DNA from: Planktothrix rubescens CCAP 1459/22
GTDB lineage: Bacteria; Cyanobacteriota; Cyanobacteriia; Cyanobacteriales; Microcoleaceae
Assembly: GCA_904830895.1 (NCBI GenBank)
Contig: LR882958.1
Location: 3,364,001 to 3,428,000, forward strand
Length of the DNA stretch: 64,000 bases
Direction: 5' to 3'
The translations under genes were made by a program, and so were the position numbers. The notes under the pieces were generated by a model. That model saw only the letters and a program-made list of their open reading frames with translations, was not told where the DNA came from and did not search any database. This document shows, piece after piece, positions 15,658 through 25,076 of the stretch (within the stretch, counting starts at the first letter, position 1; every line of letters starts with the position of its first letter).

Positions 15658-17976
15658 ATGGAAACTCAACCTCTCACAGCGTCTATACAAGATTTACAGA
15701 AAAAGGTAGTAGAAACACTGCAAGAAACAGGCAAGTTAATGGGACGTGCCAGCAATCTATTTACGATAGAGAGTGAAAAGAAAAAATATATTCAATTTCA
15801 GAATCAAATAAATGAGGCACTTCCAAGTATACAAAATTTTGAACTGAGAGTTGTGATTGTTGCACCAACCAGTGCTGGTAAATCTACCCTGGTCAATGCC
15901 ATGATTGGGAGAGAGTTACTCCCTAGTCGTACTCTTGATATGACAGCTTATCCTACAGAAATAGTGTTTAAAGCAGAATTAACAGAACCAGTTTTAACCA
16001 TTAGTGAAGCTACTTTATCTTTATTTAATGAAGCAATGGAAACATTGCGAATTAAAATAGTAGAATATTTAGGATGGGATGATACGTTAAAGAAAATTGC
16101 TGATTATCCACTCCTAAAAAATTTAGCTGAGAAAGTTAAAGAAAGAAAACTAATTTTTCCACCGCAGATTACAGGATATGAGAAGATTAAAGAAGCTCTA
16201 ACAGAAATCAATGATTTTGTTAGGCTTTGTAGAAAGTTAGATCCTAGCATTAATCAGACTTGGAGTGAAATTAAGGATCTACCTCGTATCGAAACACCTT
16301 TTATACAAGATGAAAAAATTAACATAACAAAAAGGCTCGGTAATTTAGTCATTATTGATACACCTGGGCCAAATTCCAGAGAAAACAATACAGAAAAAAC
16401 ACCAGAAGATATTAGAAAGCAACTTATTAGAAAACAACTCAATCAAAGTTCAGTTGTTTTAGTTGTCTTAGATTATACAGTTTTTAATACTGAAGTCGAT
16501 AACCAGATCAGAACTGAGATTAAAGAGATTGTAGAGGTTATTGGTGAAGACAACTTATACATTTTAGTGAATAAAATCGATCAACGTAAACCTGGTGACA
16601 CAATAACTTCTAAAGAATTGCGAGAGTCAATTATAGCCAGCTTTAATCTAAATTCTTCTAACAACAGAAATAATAAAATTTTTGAAGTTTCAGGAAGAAG
16701 GGCTTTTTGCGCTACTAATTTTATTCAAGAAATTAAACAATATTCTCCTGAAGCAATATCTGAACTAAAAATATCTGAACTAAAAACGGCTGAACCTTTA
16801 GCGGCAGAAGTTTTTGGGATGGACTGGAAAGAAGAACTAGAGGATACAACAATTGATACACTTCAAAAAAAAGCTAGAAAGCTCTTGGAGAAATCAAAGT
16901 TCAGTGATTTTTTGGAAAATACCATTAATGTACTTTTAGTTAAGAGCGCTCCTCTTTCTCTTAAAAGTTCACTTAAGAAGAGTGAAAATCGTTTAAAGAA
17001 TCTTAATAATGCTCTGATATGTTGGCAGAGTGGTTTCAATAGAGATTTTAACCAAATTCAAGACGATATTAAATTTGTTGAAGAGGAAAAGAAACAGATT
17101 GAAACTAATGAAAATCTTTTAGAATACAACCTAAATCAAGAGTTGAATTCTTTAAATAATGACTTGGATTATGCACTAAAGAATTGGACTGATAATATTC
17201 GCTCTAGCGATTTAGATAAAAAGATATCTGCTATTGGTATTAACACCAAATTTTTAGAGTGTACAAGTGATAAGGATGCTAATAATAATTCTGAAAAAAT
17301 AAAAGCGTGTACAGAACAATATTTTAAAGGGCTTCTATCAGAAAAAGGGATACCAATTAAGAATTGTATTTCAGCTACTGAGGATAATTTATCTAAACTG
17401 ATTAACCAATATTTACCAGGAATACAAGATTCTGCAATACGGGTTCGGACAAGAATACAAACTAATTTTTCAATTAATTTAGAACTAACTAATAAGTGGA
17501 AATTGCCAGATTTTTCTGCCAATAAAATCCCTGATAAAATGTCTAATATAAACATGGGTATTGAATCCAAAATTTCTATTTGGGGTCAATTGCATAATAA
17601 TTTTGTTGCACCTCTAAATTTATTGAGATTGAACATTCCGATTGTTCAAGAAAAATATTCCATTGATGTGCAACAGTATATTCAAGAAGCTACTGAGTTA
17701 ATGAAAGATAAATTTGAAGAGAGAAAATCTGAAATGAAAAAGTATATTACCAACCAATTATCTAAAGAATATATTACGAATGAAAATAATGTTTCTTACA
17801 GTGATTATATCGATCAAATATCAACCATTTTGCAGCAAATCCTTGAATCCAAAAAATTATCAGAAGAACCTTTGAAAGAACTCAAAGTTAAACTTGAATT
17901 TGCAATCAAAGAAAGCCAAGAATTATTGAGCCAAGTTGAAGATCAGTTAATAGATGTAGAAAAATTAATAGACTAA
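15658..17976 (+). CDS. Dynamin-like GTPase
   Basis: This 772-residue protein has an N-terminal dynamin-type GTPase domain. G1 is APTSAGKST (residues 69-77), G3 is the IIDTPGP motif near 232-238, and G4 is LVNKID near 302-307. A Thr-containing switch region (TAYPTEI) matches G2. The C-terminal half (about 440-772) is long, helical and coiled-coil rich, as in bacterial dynamin-like proteins that form membrane stalks. I see no clear transmembrane paddle. Bacterial dynamins act in membrane remodelling and some in phage defence or toxin export. The gene stands alone with its own spacer, so the role here is unknown. Its AT-rich, Lys/Asn-rich composition differs from neighbouring housekeeping genes. 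Confidence 0.85.
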   Translation: METQPLTASIQDLQKKVVETLQETGKLMGRASNLFTIESEKKKYIQFQNQINEALPSIQNFELRVVIVAPTSAGKSTLVNAMIGRELLPSRTLDMTAYPTEIVFKAELTEPVLTISEATLSLFNEAMETLRIKIVEYLGWDDTLKKIADYPLLKNLAEKVKERKLIFPPQITGYEKIKEALTEINDFVRLCRKLDPSINQTWSEIKDLPRIETPFIQDEKINITKRLGNLVIIDTPGPNSRENNTEKTPEDIRKQLIRKQLNQSSVVLVVLDYTVFNTEVDNQIRTEIKEIVEVIGEDNLYILVNKIDQRKPGDTITSKELRESIIASFNLNSSNNRNNKIFEVSGRRAFCATNFIQEIKQYSPEAISELKISELKTAEPLAAEVFGMDWKEELEDTTIDTLQKKARKLLEKSKFSDFLENTINVLLVKSAPLSLKSSLKKSENRLKNLNNALICWQSGFNRDFNQIQDDIKFVEEEKKQIETNENLLEYNLNQELNSLNNDLDYALKNWTDNIRSSDLDKKISAIGINTKFLECTSDKDANNNSEKIKACTEQYFKGLLSEKGIPIKNCISATEDNLSKLINQYLPGIQDSAIRVRTRIQTNFSINLELTNKWKLPDFSANKIPDKMSNINMGIESKISIWGQLHNNFVAPLNLLRLNIPIVQEKYSIDVQQYIQEATELMKDKFEERKSEMKKYITNQLSKEYITNENNVSYSDYIDQISTILQQILESKKLSEEPLKELKVKLEFAIKESQELLSQVEDQLIDVEKLID

Positions 17977-18059
17977 CAAAAATCAATGATTTCAATTGAA
18001 AACGGGGGAGAAGATTGACACCCCGTAATCTTTTCCCTGCACCCAAAACCTGACACCCG

Positions 18060-18545
18060 TTAATGATGAATTTCCAAACTTAAAACATAACGACCCATTT
18101 GTAGATTTTCTGACCAGAGTTCGTATTCTAAACGCACATATTCAGGTAGAGGATGTCCGACTAACTCCAACTTCCGAGTAAAATTACGCAGACGCAATTG
18201 ACTGGCCATGGCCTGTAAATCCGTTTGTAAATAATAGCGACTCAAGCCATACATTCCCTGTTGCCATAAATGACGATAACTATATTTCCCCTGTCCCTGC
18301 ATCGTCATCACCGCCCGATAGGGAGACACCTCTAACCACAATAGACGGGGTTTTTGGGGCGGGGGGGCTGTTTCTTGGGGCAAAATATCGGGCTCCCATT
18401 CCACTAACGCAGGTTCATGTAACAATAAATGGAACTGATCTCGCTCCTTCTGATAGAGGGTTGCCGACCCCTCAATTAAAGAGCGTAGGGGTAAGTCTAT
18501 AGCAACTAAAGACAGACTCACAGGGACGCGATAGTGTGTTAACAT
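18060..18545 (-). CDS. Conserved cyanobacterial hypothetical protein
   Basis: This 161-residue soluble protein has no signal peptide or membrane segment. It is rich in aromatic and basic residues (RLLWLEVSPYRAVMTMQGQGKYSYRHLWQQGMYGLSRYYLQTD), with a proline-rich loop (ETAPPPQKP) near residue 80. I believe similar proteins occur widely in cyanobacteria but cannot name a domain. It diverges from aroA across a 107-bp spacer. Confidence 0.65.
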   Translation of the reverse strand: MLTHYRVPVSLSLVAIDLPLRSLIEGSATLYQKERDQFHLLLHEPALVEWEPDILPQETAPPPQKPRLLWLEVSPYRAVMTMQGQGKYSYRHLWQQGMYGLSRYYLQTDLQAMASQLRLRNFTRKLELVGHPLPEYVRLEYELWSENLQMGRYVLSLEIHH

Positions 18546-18652
18546 AACTCATCTCAATATTAGGTAAAATTCTCGATGTTTCCAATTTGCTTAAAGTCGA
18601 GAAAGCGGTAGGATCACCTTTAGCCATCGGTGACCTAATCTAAAATCATAAA

Positions 18653-20002
18653 ATGCAAGAGACCATCATAACAACAGAAAATAGAGAAACTGAGCAAATA
18701 TTAACAATACACCCCCCCAAATTGGGATTATCCTTACAAGGTCGCATTCGCATTCCTGGGGATAAATCAATTTCCCATCGGGCTTTAATGTTAGGAGCCT
18801 TAGCCCAGGGTGTGACCACCATCGAAGGGTTATTGTTAGGGGCAGACCCCCGCAGCACTGCCCAATGTTTTTCTCGGATGGGGGCAGAAATTTCCCAGTT
18901 AAATTCCGAACGGGTAGAAGTTAAAGGCATTGGACTGGGTAATCTTCAAGAACCCCTGGAGGTTTTAGACGCCGGAAATTCCGGTACAACCCTACGGTTA
19001 ATGTTAGGAATACTCGCCTCCCACCCCGGACGATTTTTTACTGTCACCGGGGATAGTTCCCTGGTACGTCGCCCCATGTCCCGCGTTACGCAACCTTTAC
19101 AACAGATGGGGGCAACTATTTGGGGCCGTCAAGGGGGGTCTTACGCGCCCCTAGCGGTTCAGGGTCAAGCCCTACGCCCCATTCATTATATTTCCCCCAT
19201 TGCTTCAGCCCAGGTGAAATCCTGTATTCTGTTAGCCGCGTTGATGACGGAAGGGGAAACCACCGTTACCGAACCCGCCCTATCACGGGATCACAGTGAA
19301 CGAATGTTAAGGGCATTTGGGGCCAATTTAACCGTTGAACCGGATACCTTTAGTGTAACCGTTAAAGGGCCAGCAGAACTGAACGGTCAGCACGTTGTAG
19401 TTCCGGGGGATATTAGTTCGGCGGCTTTTTGGTTAGTGGCGGCGGCCATTGTTCCCGGGTCGGAATTAGTCGTGGAAAATGTGGGGGTTAACCCGACTCG
19501 CACGGGGATTTTAGAAGCTTTGGAAAAAATGGGGGCGAATTTACAATTAGAGAATGAACGCACTGTGGCGGGGGAACCTGTGGCGGATATTCGAGTTAAA
19601 TATAGTCTGTTAAAAGCCTGTGAAATTGGGGGGGATATTATTCCTAGATTAATTGATGAAATTCCGATTTTGGCGGTGGCTGCGGCTTTTGCTGAGGGGA
19701 CAACTATTATTAAAGATGCGGAAGAATTAAGGGTGAAAGAAAGCGATCGGATTACGGTAATGGCGACTCAAATGAGTCAATTGGGAGCTAAAATTAGTGA
19801 ACGTCCCGACGGTTTAGAAATTACCGGGGGTTTTCCTTTAAATGGGACAGAAGTTGATAGCGATACGGATCATAGAATTGCCATGAGTTTAGCGATCGTG
19901 GCTTTGAATTGTCAAGGAAAAACTACTATTCACCGCGCTGAAGCCGCCGGAATTTCTTACCCGAATTTTGTTGCCACGTTAACCGAAATTTGTACGGTTT
20001 AA
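18653..20002 (+). CDS. aroA: 3-Phosphoshikimate 1-carboxyvinyltransferase (EPSP synthase)
   Basis: This 449-residue enzyme joins phosphoenolpyruvate to shikimate-3-phosphate in the aromatic amino acid pathway. Diagnostic segments are the [18 protein letters not shown] binding loop, [20 protein letters not shown], and RVKESDRI in the C-terminal domain. Two inside-out alpha/beta domains of normal length are present. The start at ATG 18653 gives a roughly 20-residue N-terminal extension before the core. The gene is monocistronic and followed by a GAAACCGGGTTTC-type hairpin repeat. Confidence 0.97.
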   Translation: MQETIITTENRETEQILTIHPPKLGLSLQGRIRIPGDKSISHRALMLGALAQGVTTIEGLLLGADPRSTAQCFSRMGAEISQLNSERVEVKGIGLGNLQEPLEVLDAGNSGTTLRLMLGILASHPGRFFTVTGDSSLVRRPMSRVTQPLQQMGATIWGRQGGSYAPLAVQGQALRPIHYISPIASAQVKSCILLAALMTEGETTVTEPALSRDHSERMLRAFGANLTVEPDTFSVTVKGPAELNGQHVVVPGDISSAAFWLVAAAIVPGSELVVENVGVNPTRTGILEALEKMGANLQLENERTVAGEPVADIRVKYSLLKACEIGGDIIPRLIDEIPILAVAAAFAEGTTIIKDAEELRVKESDRITVMATQMSQLGAKISERPDGLEITGGFPLNGTEVDSDTDHRIAMSLAIVALNCQGKTTIHRAEAAGISYPNFVATLTEICTV

Positions 20003-20019
20003 AATTGTCGCAGAAACTC

Positions 20020-20058
20020 AAGAAACCGGGTTTCTAATTATTTGAGAAACCTGGTTTT
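20020..20058. repeat. GAAACCGGGTTTC-family hairpin repeat, copy 1
   Basis: AGAAACCGGGTTTCT is followed, after 9 bases, by GAGAAACCTGGTTTT, just after the aroA stop. Each half is itself palindromic. It could serve as a terminator for aroA. Confidence 0.7.
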
Positions 20059-20095
20059 AATAATAGCGATCGCATCTTTAAAATATACTTTTATA

Positions 20096-20398
20096 TTATT
20101 TTTGTTCAGCAAAATCTTCACTACTGGTGGAAGCATGAGCATATTTTCCTTGTAGGTTACTAATCAAAACTTTTTGCTTTTTGAGTTTATCAACAGAAAT
20201 TAATCGCTCTTCTAAAACATCTTCCTTGCCTTTTTCAAAAGATTCTTTAAACCCAGGAATTTTAAGTAATTCTTCTGTTGCTTCTTGACTTTCTCGTTCT
20301 GCTAAATATGATAAAAAATCCGCAGCTACCATGAGTTTTTCAGGAGATAGCTGATCAACATACTGTTTAACTTGATTGCGAATATCGGTAATATTCAT
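20096..20398 (-). CDS. Antitoxin-like small protein
   Basis: From the ATG at 20398 the protein has 100 residues. It begins MNITDIRNQVKQYVDQLSPE and continues VAADFLSYLAERES, a helical pattern seen in cyanobacterial antitoxin-like or DUF2281-like small proteins. The C-terminus (LQGKYAHASTSSEDFAEQK) reads like the end of a different small-protein family, so the gene may be a fusion of two antitoxin-like pieces. The same 3' end occurs as a broken copy at 22225-22339. No toxin gene lies next to it. The longer ORF start at 20482 passes through a hairpin repeat and is unlikely. Confidence 0.6.
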   Translation of the reverse strand: MNITDIRNQVKQYVDQLSPEKLMVAADFLSYLAERESQEATEELLKIPGFKESFEKGKEDVLEERLISVDKLKKQKVLISNLQGKYAHASTSSEDFAEQK

Positions 20399-20463
20399 AA
20401 AGTGCTTTTGAATTGGGTTATTGTTTATTATATATTTTTTTTTAAGAATGCGATCGCAAAAAC

Positions 20464-20480
20464 TCAAGAAACCCGGTTTC
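20464..20480. repeat. GAAACCGGGTTTC-family repeat, copy 2 (solo half)
   Basis: A single half-unit (TCAAGAAACCCGGTTTC) flanked by HIP1 octamers lies upstream of the antitoxin-like gene. Confidence 0.6.
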
Positions 20481-20637
20481 AACAGAAGCGATCGCAGTTA
20501 ACTCAACCTGAGTATTATAGCGGTATGAGATTGCATAAGGTATTGTAGGTAAACATCCTTTGCCTGGACAAAAGTTTTTGTTTTACAAAGTGTTTAATGT
20601 TGCTATATAATAAATAAATCTGCTTACTCTAAAAGAG

Positions 20638-21771
20638 ATGTTATCTAAACTACGAGTTCAGCACTATAAAAGCCTCTTTGATACAGAAGTTAATTTAGAA
20701 CCCTTAACTGTCTTTATTGGGCCGAATGGTTCGGGAAAATCAAATATTTGTGAATCTTTAGCTGTATTATCTGATTTTATCCAAAGGTTGATAGCTACTA
20801 CGAGTAAGACAGAGGTAATACCTTTGTTTGCCAATTCTTTAACAATTGTCAGTAAGAATCAACAGAGTTTGGAATCTAAATTCTGGCATGGGAAACTAGA
20901 TTCACTGTTGTTTAAAGTGATTACCCATCCTCCAACAGAAAGCAATTCTTCTGAAGAAACTACAATATTTTCAGATTTATTAGTTCATCTTGATTATCCT
21001 CAGCAAAAAGTTTCTATAGGAAATCTTAAACAAACTCGTAATCAAATCAGTCAGTTTGCTGTTCAACTCGGAAAATTTTTGGTTTCTAATCAATACCCCG
21101 ATTCTTTTGTTGCCAATGCCTTAAGAAAGGTGAGTATTTACGATTTTTCCCCAGTTTACTTATCCAATAATGGCTCATCAAATGGTGACATGGAAAGGAC
21201 AGGACAAGGGATTGTTTATGCTCTAGTTGATATTTTGCACGCTAATCGTAAAAAGTTTGATGAATTAGAGGAACGTTTAACACAACTTGTTCCGAATATA
21301 CAAAGAATTACATTACCTCGTATAAATAATCAAACTTTTTTGCTGGAATTAGTGGATAGATATTCAGAACATCATATCCCAACTTCTGACATATCCGATG
21401 GAACATTGAGAATCCTGGCTTTTCTAACTGCACTTTATCAAGAAGACACTCCGAGTATTCTTTGTTTTGAAGAAATAGAGAACGGAGTTCATCCCTGGTT
21501 ACTGCATAAAATGATGGAATTATTGAAAATAGTATCAACAGAAGGAATAGCGGGTAAACCTGTTCAAGTTTTAATTACAACCCATTCTCCTGTCCTGTTA
21601 AATTATGTTGAACCTTATCAAGTTCGTGCTGTTGAACTAGATAACGAAGGTAAAACTCAAGTTCATAGTTTACCCATAGATTCTGTGCGTTTTCAAAAAG
21701 CACTGGAAGCTTATGATGGCGCTTTAGGTGAACTTTGGTTTACCAATGTATTTGGAGGAAATCCTGCATGA
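20638..21771 (+). CDS. AAA ATPase, OLD/AAA15-like
   Basis: This 377-residue ABC-type ATPase of the RecF/OLD-like group starts MLSKLRVQHYKSLFDTEVNL. Walker A is GPNGSGKSN (about residues 30-38), the signature region is ISDGTLRILAFLTALYQ, Walker B is ILCFEEIENGVHP, and the switch His is in ITTHSPVLLNY. No nuclease domain is fused. Such ATPases are often encoded with a TOPRIM-like partner in anti-phage modules. Here the next gene overlaps its stop as ATGA, but that partner is broken. The whole pair is bracketed by two copies of an antitoxin-like 3' end. Confidence 0.88.
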   Translation: MLSKLRVQHYKSLFDTEVNLEPLTVFIGPNGSGKSNICESLAVLSDFIQRLIATTSKTEVIPLFANSLTIVSKNQQSLESKFWHGKLDSLLFKVITHPPTESNSSEETTIFSDLLVHLDYPQQKVSIGNLKQTRNQISQFAVQLGKFLVSNQYPDSFVANALRKVSIYDFSPVYLSNNGSSNGDMERTGQGIVYALVDILHANRKKFDELEERLTQLVPNIQRITLPRINNQTFLLELVDRYSEHHIPTSDISDGTLRILAFLTALYQEDTPSILCFEEIENGVHPWLLHKMMELLKIVSTEGIAGKPVQVLITTHSPVLLNYVEPYQVRAVELDNEGKTQVHSLPIDSVRFQKALEAYDGALGELWFTNVFGGNPA

Positions 21772-22188
21772 GTCGTCCGATTCGGATTGGATTAATTGCT
21801 GAAGGGGAAGCAGAATTAGGCGCAAGTATTCCTTATATTAAACCCGAAGACGGTGGAAAAATTATTGACAAGGATAAAGAAGGAGCGCTTCATACTTTAA
21901 TTAGACGAGAACTCAAAAGTGCGAGATTATCTGATTGTGATTTTGTACATTGAACAACTGGAGAATATAGAAACCTTAGATGAGATCAAAAATGTTTTAG
22001 AAACTGCGATCGCAAAATCAACTTATCTCTCAGAAGTTAGTAGCAATCAACGACCACTTCAAATCCGATGGAAACTAGGGTTTGAGATTGATTTAGACAT
22101 TATTAAAACTTGTTGTTCAACTGGATATGCTCCTTTCACCAAAGGTTTAACGGAGGCTGCAAAAGTTGTGATGGATGTACTAGACTAA
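21768..22188 (+). pseudogene. Broken partner of the AAA ATPase (DUF4276/TOPRIM-like)
   Basis: The gene starts at ATG 21768, overlapping the ATPase stop. It reads 61 codons (RIGLIAEGEAELGASIPYIK...SDCDFVH) to a TGA at 21951-21953. From just before that stop the +1 frame continues as IEQLENIETLDEIKNVLETAIAKS...GYAPFTKGL to a stop at 22188. The two parts look like the N- and C-termini of one protein from which the middle, with any acidic catalytic residues, has been deleted at about 21945-21955. The N-terminal GLIAEGEAE recalls the first TOPRIM or DUF4276 motif; that assignment is my inference. Confidence 0.7.
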
Positions 22189-22224
22189 AATAATATTCAT
22201 CCGTTGCATTCCTCCCAGTCAATG

Positions 22225-22339
22225 TTATGATTGTTTTTGTTGAGCAAAATCTTCACTACTGGTGGGAGAATGAGCATATTTCCCTTGTAGGGTATTAATC
22301 AAAACTTTTCGTTAGTTGTTTTAAGGTTTCCATTTCCAT
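22225..22339 (-). pseudogene. Second copy of the antitoxin-like 3' end, frameshifted
   Basis: An ATG at 22339 opens MEMETLKQLTKSFD and stops. In the next frame the sequence continues VLINTLQGKYAHSPTSSEDFAQQKQ to a TAA at 22225. The final roughly 70 bases match 20098-20172 closely, with only a handful of differences. A one-base indel near 22306 would join the two frames into a 37-residue protein. It is best read as a decayed small antitoxin-type gene. Confidence 0.65.
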
Positions 22340-22537
22340 AAATTTAGAAAATAGATGAGTAAAATAAGCCTAATTTTATTTTACAGTGTGATCGCTGATT
22401 CTGAAAAGAATCAACAAGTACCATAAAAACCCCTATTAATTCTGTTAACTTTTATAATATTTTTTGAAAATAATCTTGTGAGTTTTTAAAGACTCAAGTA
22501 AAGTATATAAAATATTGTTAACTGGAGATCAACATTG

Positions 22538-23140
22538 ATGTTAGTTCCTAATCGAGACCAATACCGCCCTTCGGAAGAAGAAATTGAGCAAATGTGGCAA
22601 GAATTACAAGTCGTATATACCCCCCTAGAAGATCCATCTGTTAATAAACTCCTCCAAGAATTAAGAAAAATTTTGGTTAATGGGGGTGCGGAGTTCGCCC
22701 GATTTAAGGTTTCTCCCCATGCGGTGTTAAATTGGTTTGGCTCCAGGGACTTACTGAATGAAATTAATTTTTTTGAACAGTTTGTTACCTTACCCCCAGT
22801 GATGGATGGTTTATCAGCTTTAGAAATTGAAACCCCTTTAACCACAGACCTAGACCTAACGGAAGATACCAGTGCTTTCACCTTAGATGGAGAATTAGCA
22901 GAGGCTTTATTTTTAGGTGGCGCAGATGAAGAATTTGAAGGAACTGCGAAACAAGCCAAGGATATCGGGATGAAATTTTGTGAGACTTTGTTTGGAAGTC
23001 GCTATGATGAAATTCAGATGTATATTTCTCAAGAACCTTGGACAGAGTGGTTCGCGGGCGTTTCTTGGGATGTGACTTGGTTTGGAATTGATAAGCGAAA
23101 CTATCAAGTTTGGGTATTGTGTATTACGGATACCGATTAA
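22538..23140 (+). CDS. Conserved cyanobacterial hypothetical protein
   Basis: This 200-residue acidic, soluble protein has no recognised domain. I chose ATG 22538, 11 bases after a GGAG site; an adjacent TTG at 22535 is possible. The N-terminus (RPSEEEIEQMWQELQVVY) is helical, the middle is very acidic, and the C-terminus is rich in Trp (PWTEWFAGVSWDVTWFGIDK). The 350-bp region upstream holds the broken antitoxin copy and otherwise only AT-rich DNA. Confidence 0.65.
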   Translation: MLVPNRDQYRPSEEEIEQMWQELQVVYTPLEDPSVNKLLQELRKILVNGGAEFARFKVSPHAVLNWFGSRDLLNEINFFEQFVTLPPVMDGLSALEIETPLTTDLDLTEDTSAFTLDGELAEALFLGGADEEFEGTAKQAKDIGMKFCETLFGSRYDEIQMYISQEPWTEWFAGVSWDVTWFGIDKRNYQVWVLCITDTD

Positions 23141-23398
23141 TTAGAGAGCGATTCCTAGTCAATAAGTTGGGATTACACTTTTTGGTTTTCCCCGCTATAA
23201 TTGGCTTTAGGGTGAAATTCAAGCCATCGTCATCGAGAATTAACACCTAAATTAAAAAAAAGATTGCTTTTTCAAAGTTTATGCTATACTCATGATCGAG
23301 GAAGTTGCTTTGAGTGGCATCAGCCCTGTATGCAAAGAAAAATCGTTCAGGTTGGAAAGCGTTAACCCTTTAGAAATTAGAACAACTTAAGAGGTATT

Positions 23399-23623
23399 AT
23401 GAGCCAAAAGGTTATACACCCGATGGATAAATTACAGCGTCAGGTGGATTCCCTGGTCAAGTCTGACATTATCAAACCTTCCGATAGTCTATGGAAAATT
23501 GCCCTTCTCTATGGCGATGAATGGAAATATTGGAAACAGGAATTGTTAGAATTTGGTTTCTCCATGCAAGATCCACTCAGCGAGTTATTAGCCGTTGAAG
23601 CTTGGGATGAAGACGAAGATTAG
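23399..23623 (+). CDS. DUF4327 family protein
   Basis: This 74-residue protein matches the small cyanobacterial DUF4327 family, with HPMDKLQRQVDSLVKS, IIKPSDSLWKIALLYGDEW and WKQELLEFGFSMQDP. It has a conserved acidic end (WDEDED). No function is known. ATG 23399 follows an AGAGG site. The 258-bp upstream spacer has no other gene. Confidence 0.85.
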   Translation: MSQKVIHPMDKLQRQVDSLVKSDIIKPSDSLWKIALLYGDEWKYWKQELLEFGFSMQDPLSELLAVEAWDEDED

Positions 23624-23783
23624 AAACCTATTTCTCAAACTCTCCTTGATTTCAGTCGGTCTATAATCAATCAAAAATTCATCCTTTCAAATTCCACTGT
23701 CTAAAGTTTTGTATTTCTCTATCCGTGGCTTTTAGTCCTTTGCTCTTTCCTCCTGCTTTGCATAAATCTTCCTCACGATTTGA

Positions 23784-24992
23784 TCAATTTAGGCACTGGG
23801 CTAAAGCTTGAGATAGAGATTGAGCCGTTGGATAGCGATCCTTGGGTCGGTATTCCGTGGCTTGTTCAATCACTTTTCGCAGTTGAGGCGTAATCGTGGG
23901 AACGTTATCGAGTTCAAAACCATAACTATTCCCTCGTTTACCATAGAATTTGAGGGGTGTTTCGGCGGTCAGTAAAAAAATTAAGGTTGTACCGATCGCA
24001 TATAAATCCGATTGAGTCAGGGGTTGTCCTCGATCCTGTTCAGGAGCGCTATATCCTTCAGCCCCGATGCGGGTTCCGGGCGGCGTTCCGATCTCCTTCA
24101 CGGCTCCAAAGTCCAAAACTACAATGCGGTGATCCCGTCTCCGCAACAGCAAATTGGCAGGCTTGATATCTCGGTGGATTAGAGGCGGATCGAGGGAGTG
24201 AATATAGTCCAATATCTCGCAGGTTTGAATCATCCACTGAATCGCCTGTTGGGGAATTACTGGCCCCCGTTGATGGATATACTGTTCCAGATCGGTGCCA
24301 TGGATCATTTCCATGACTAAATATTTTTTGCCATCTTCCACGAAAAAGTCATAAAACTGGGGAATTCCCTCATGGTTTAAGGCTTTTAGGGTACGGGCTT
24401 CCCGTTCAAATAATTCTTGGGCCTTGGCAATTTGTGCCATATCCGCATTCATTTCTTTGAGAACAACGACAACAGGCACAGCCGATTTAGCCGTGGTAGA
24501 ATCCCAGGCTAGGGTGGTTGTTCCCATTCCTCCCTGTCCGATGGTTCTCAATACTTGATATTGTCGGATTGTGCGTTCAACCAGAATGGGAAGCCCACAA
24601 TGAATACAGAATAAATTCCCCGGCGTATTCCCCTGATGCTTACAGGAGGGAGGAGTGGCCGGAATAGCAATGACACTGGCCTGAAGTTGAATTTGCAATA
24701 AGGGGCCATCTTTTGCTAATTCAATTAAAGCACCATCCCCGACTAAACCCTGATTCATGAGAACCCCATTCACAAAGGTTCCATTTGTTCCCTTACTCAC
24801 GAGTAACCAAAGGGAATTCAGGGTTTCATCCGTTGGACGGTGTAACTCCAGATGATAACGGGAAACCAAGGAATCAACGATTACAACTTGATTATCCGCC
24901 GCCCGTCCAACTCGAATTACCGCCTCCTGTGCAAATGTCCACTGTCGCAGGGGGGTTTTTTGTTGGGGGTCTAACAACGTTAGAATTAACAT
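23784..24992 (-). CDS. FHA domain Ser/Thr protein kinase
   Basis: This 402-residue protein has an FHA phosphothreonine-binding domain at residues 1-95 (IRVGRAADNQVVI, SRYHLEL, GTNGTFVNG). A small zinc-ribbon-like Cx15C segment lies near 117-135 (FCIHCGLP), followed by a Hanks-type kinase (about 145-400). Kinase motifs are IGQGGMG, VVLKEMN (catalytic Lys), HRDIKPANLL, VLDFGAVKE (a DFG with catalytic Asp) and EGYSAPEQ. It is predicted active and cytoplasmic. A PP2C phosphatase gene lies upstream on the same strand, separated by an IS607-type insertion. That suggests the two were once adjacent or form a kinase-phosphatase pair. Confidence 0.93.
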   Translation of the reverse strand: MLILTLLDPQQKTPLRQWTFAQEAVIRVGRAADNQVVIVDSLVSRYHLELHRPTDETLNSLWLLVSKGTNGTFVNGVLMNQGLVGDGALIELAKDGPLLQIQLQASVIAIPATPPSCKHQGNTPGNLFCIHCGLPILVERTIRQYQVLRTIGQGGMGTTTLAWDSTTAKSAVPVVVVLKEMNADMAQIAKAQELFEREARTLKALNHEGIPQFYDFFVEDGKKYLVMEMIHGTDLEQYIHQRGPVIPQQAIQWMIQTCEILDYIHSLDPPLIHRDIKPANLLLRRRDHRIVVLDFGAVKEIGTPPGTRIGAEGYSAPEQDRGQPLTQSDLYAIGTTLIFLLTAETPLKFYGKRGNSYGFELDNVPTITPQLRKVIEQATEYRPKDRYPTAQSLSQALAQCLN

Positions 24993-25076
24993 AAATTCAG
25001 TTATCAGTTAAGAGAATTACGAATAGGTAATGATTAATGGGTAATGAGTTTACCGATACTTTTTTGCTAACGTTTG

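Noticed and set aside
17169-17570. 133-codon antisense ORF inside the dynamin-like gene
   Set aside because: Fully contained in a well-supported GTPase gene on the other strand; no ribosome site or family resemblance.
22535-22537. TTG start for the 22.5 kb hypothetical gene
   Set aside because: An ATG follows immediately at 22538 with suitable spacing to a GGAG site, so the TTG is unnecessary.
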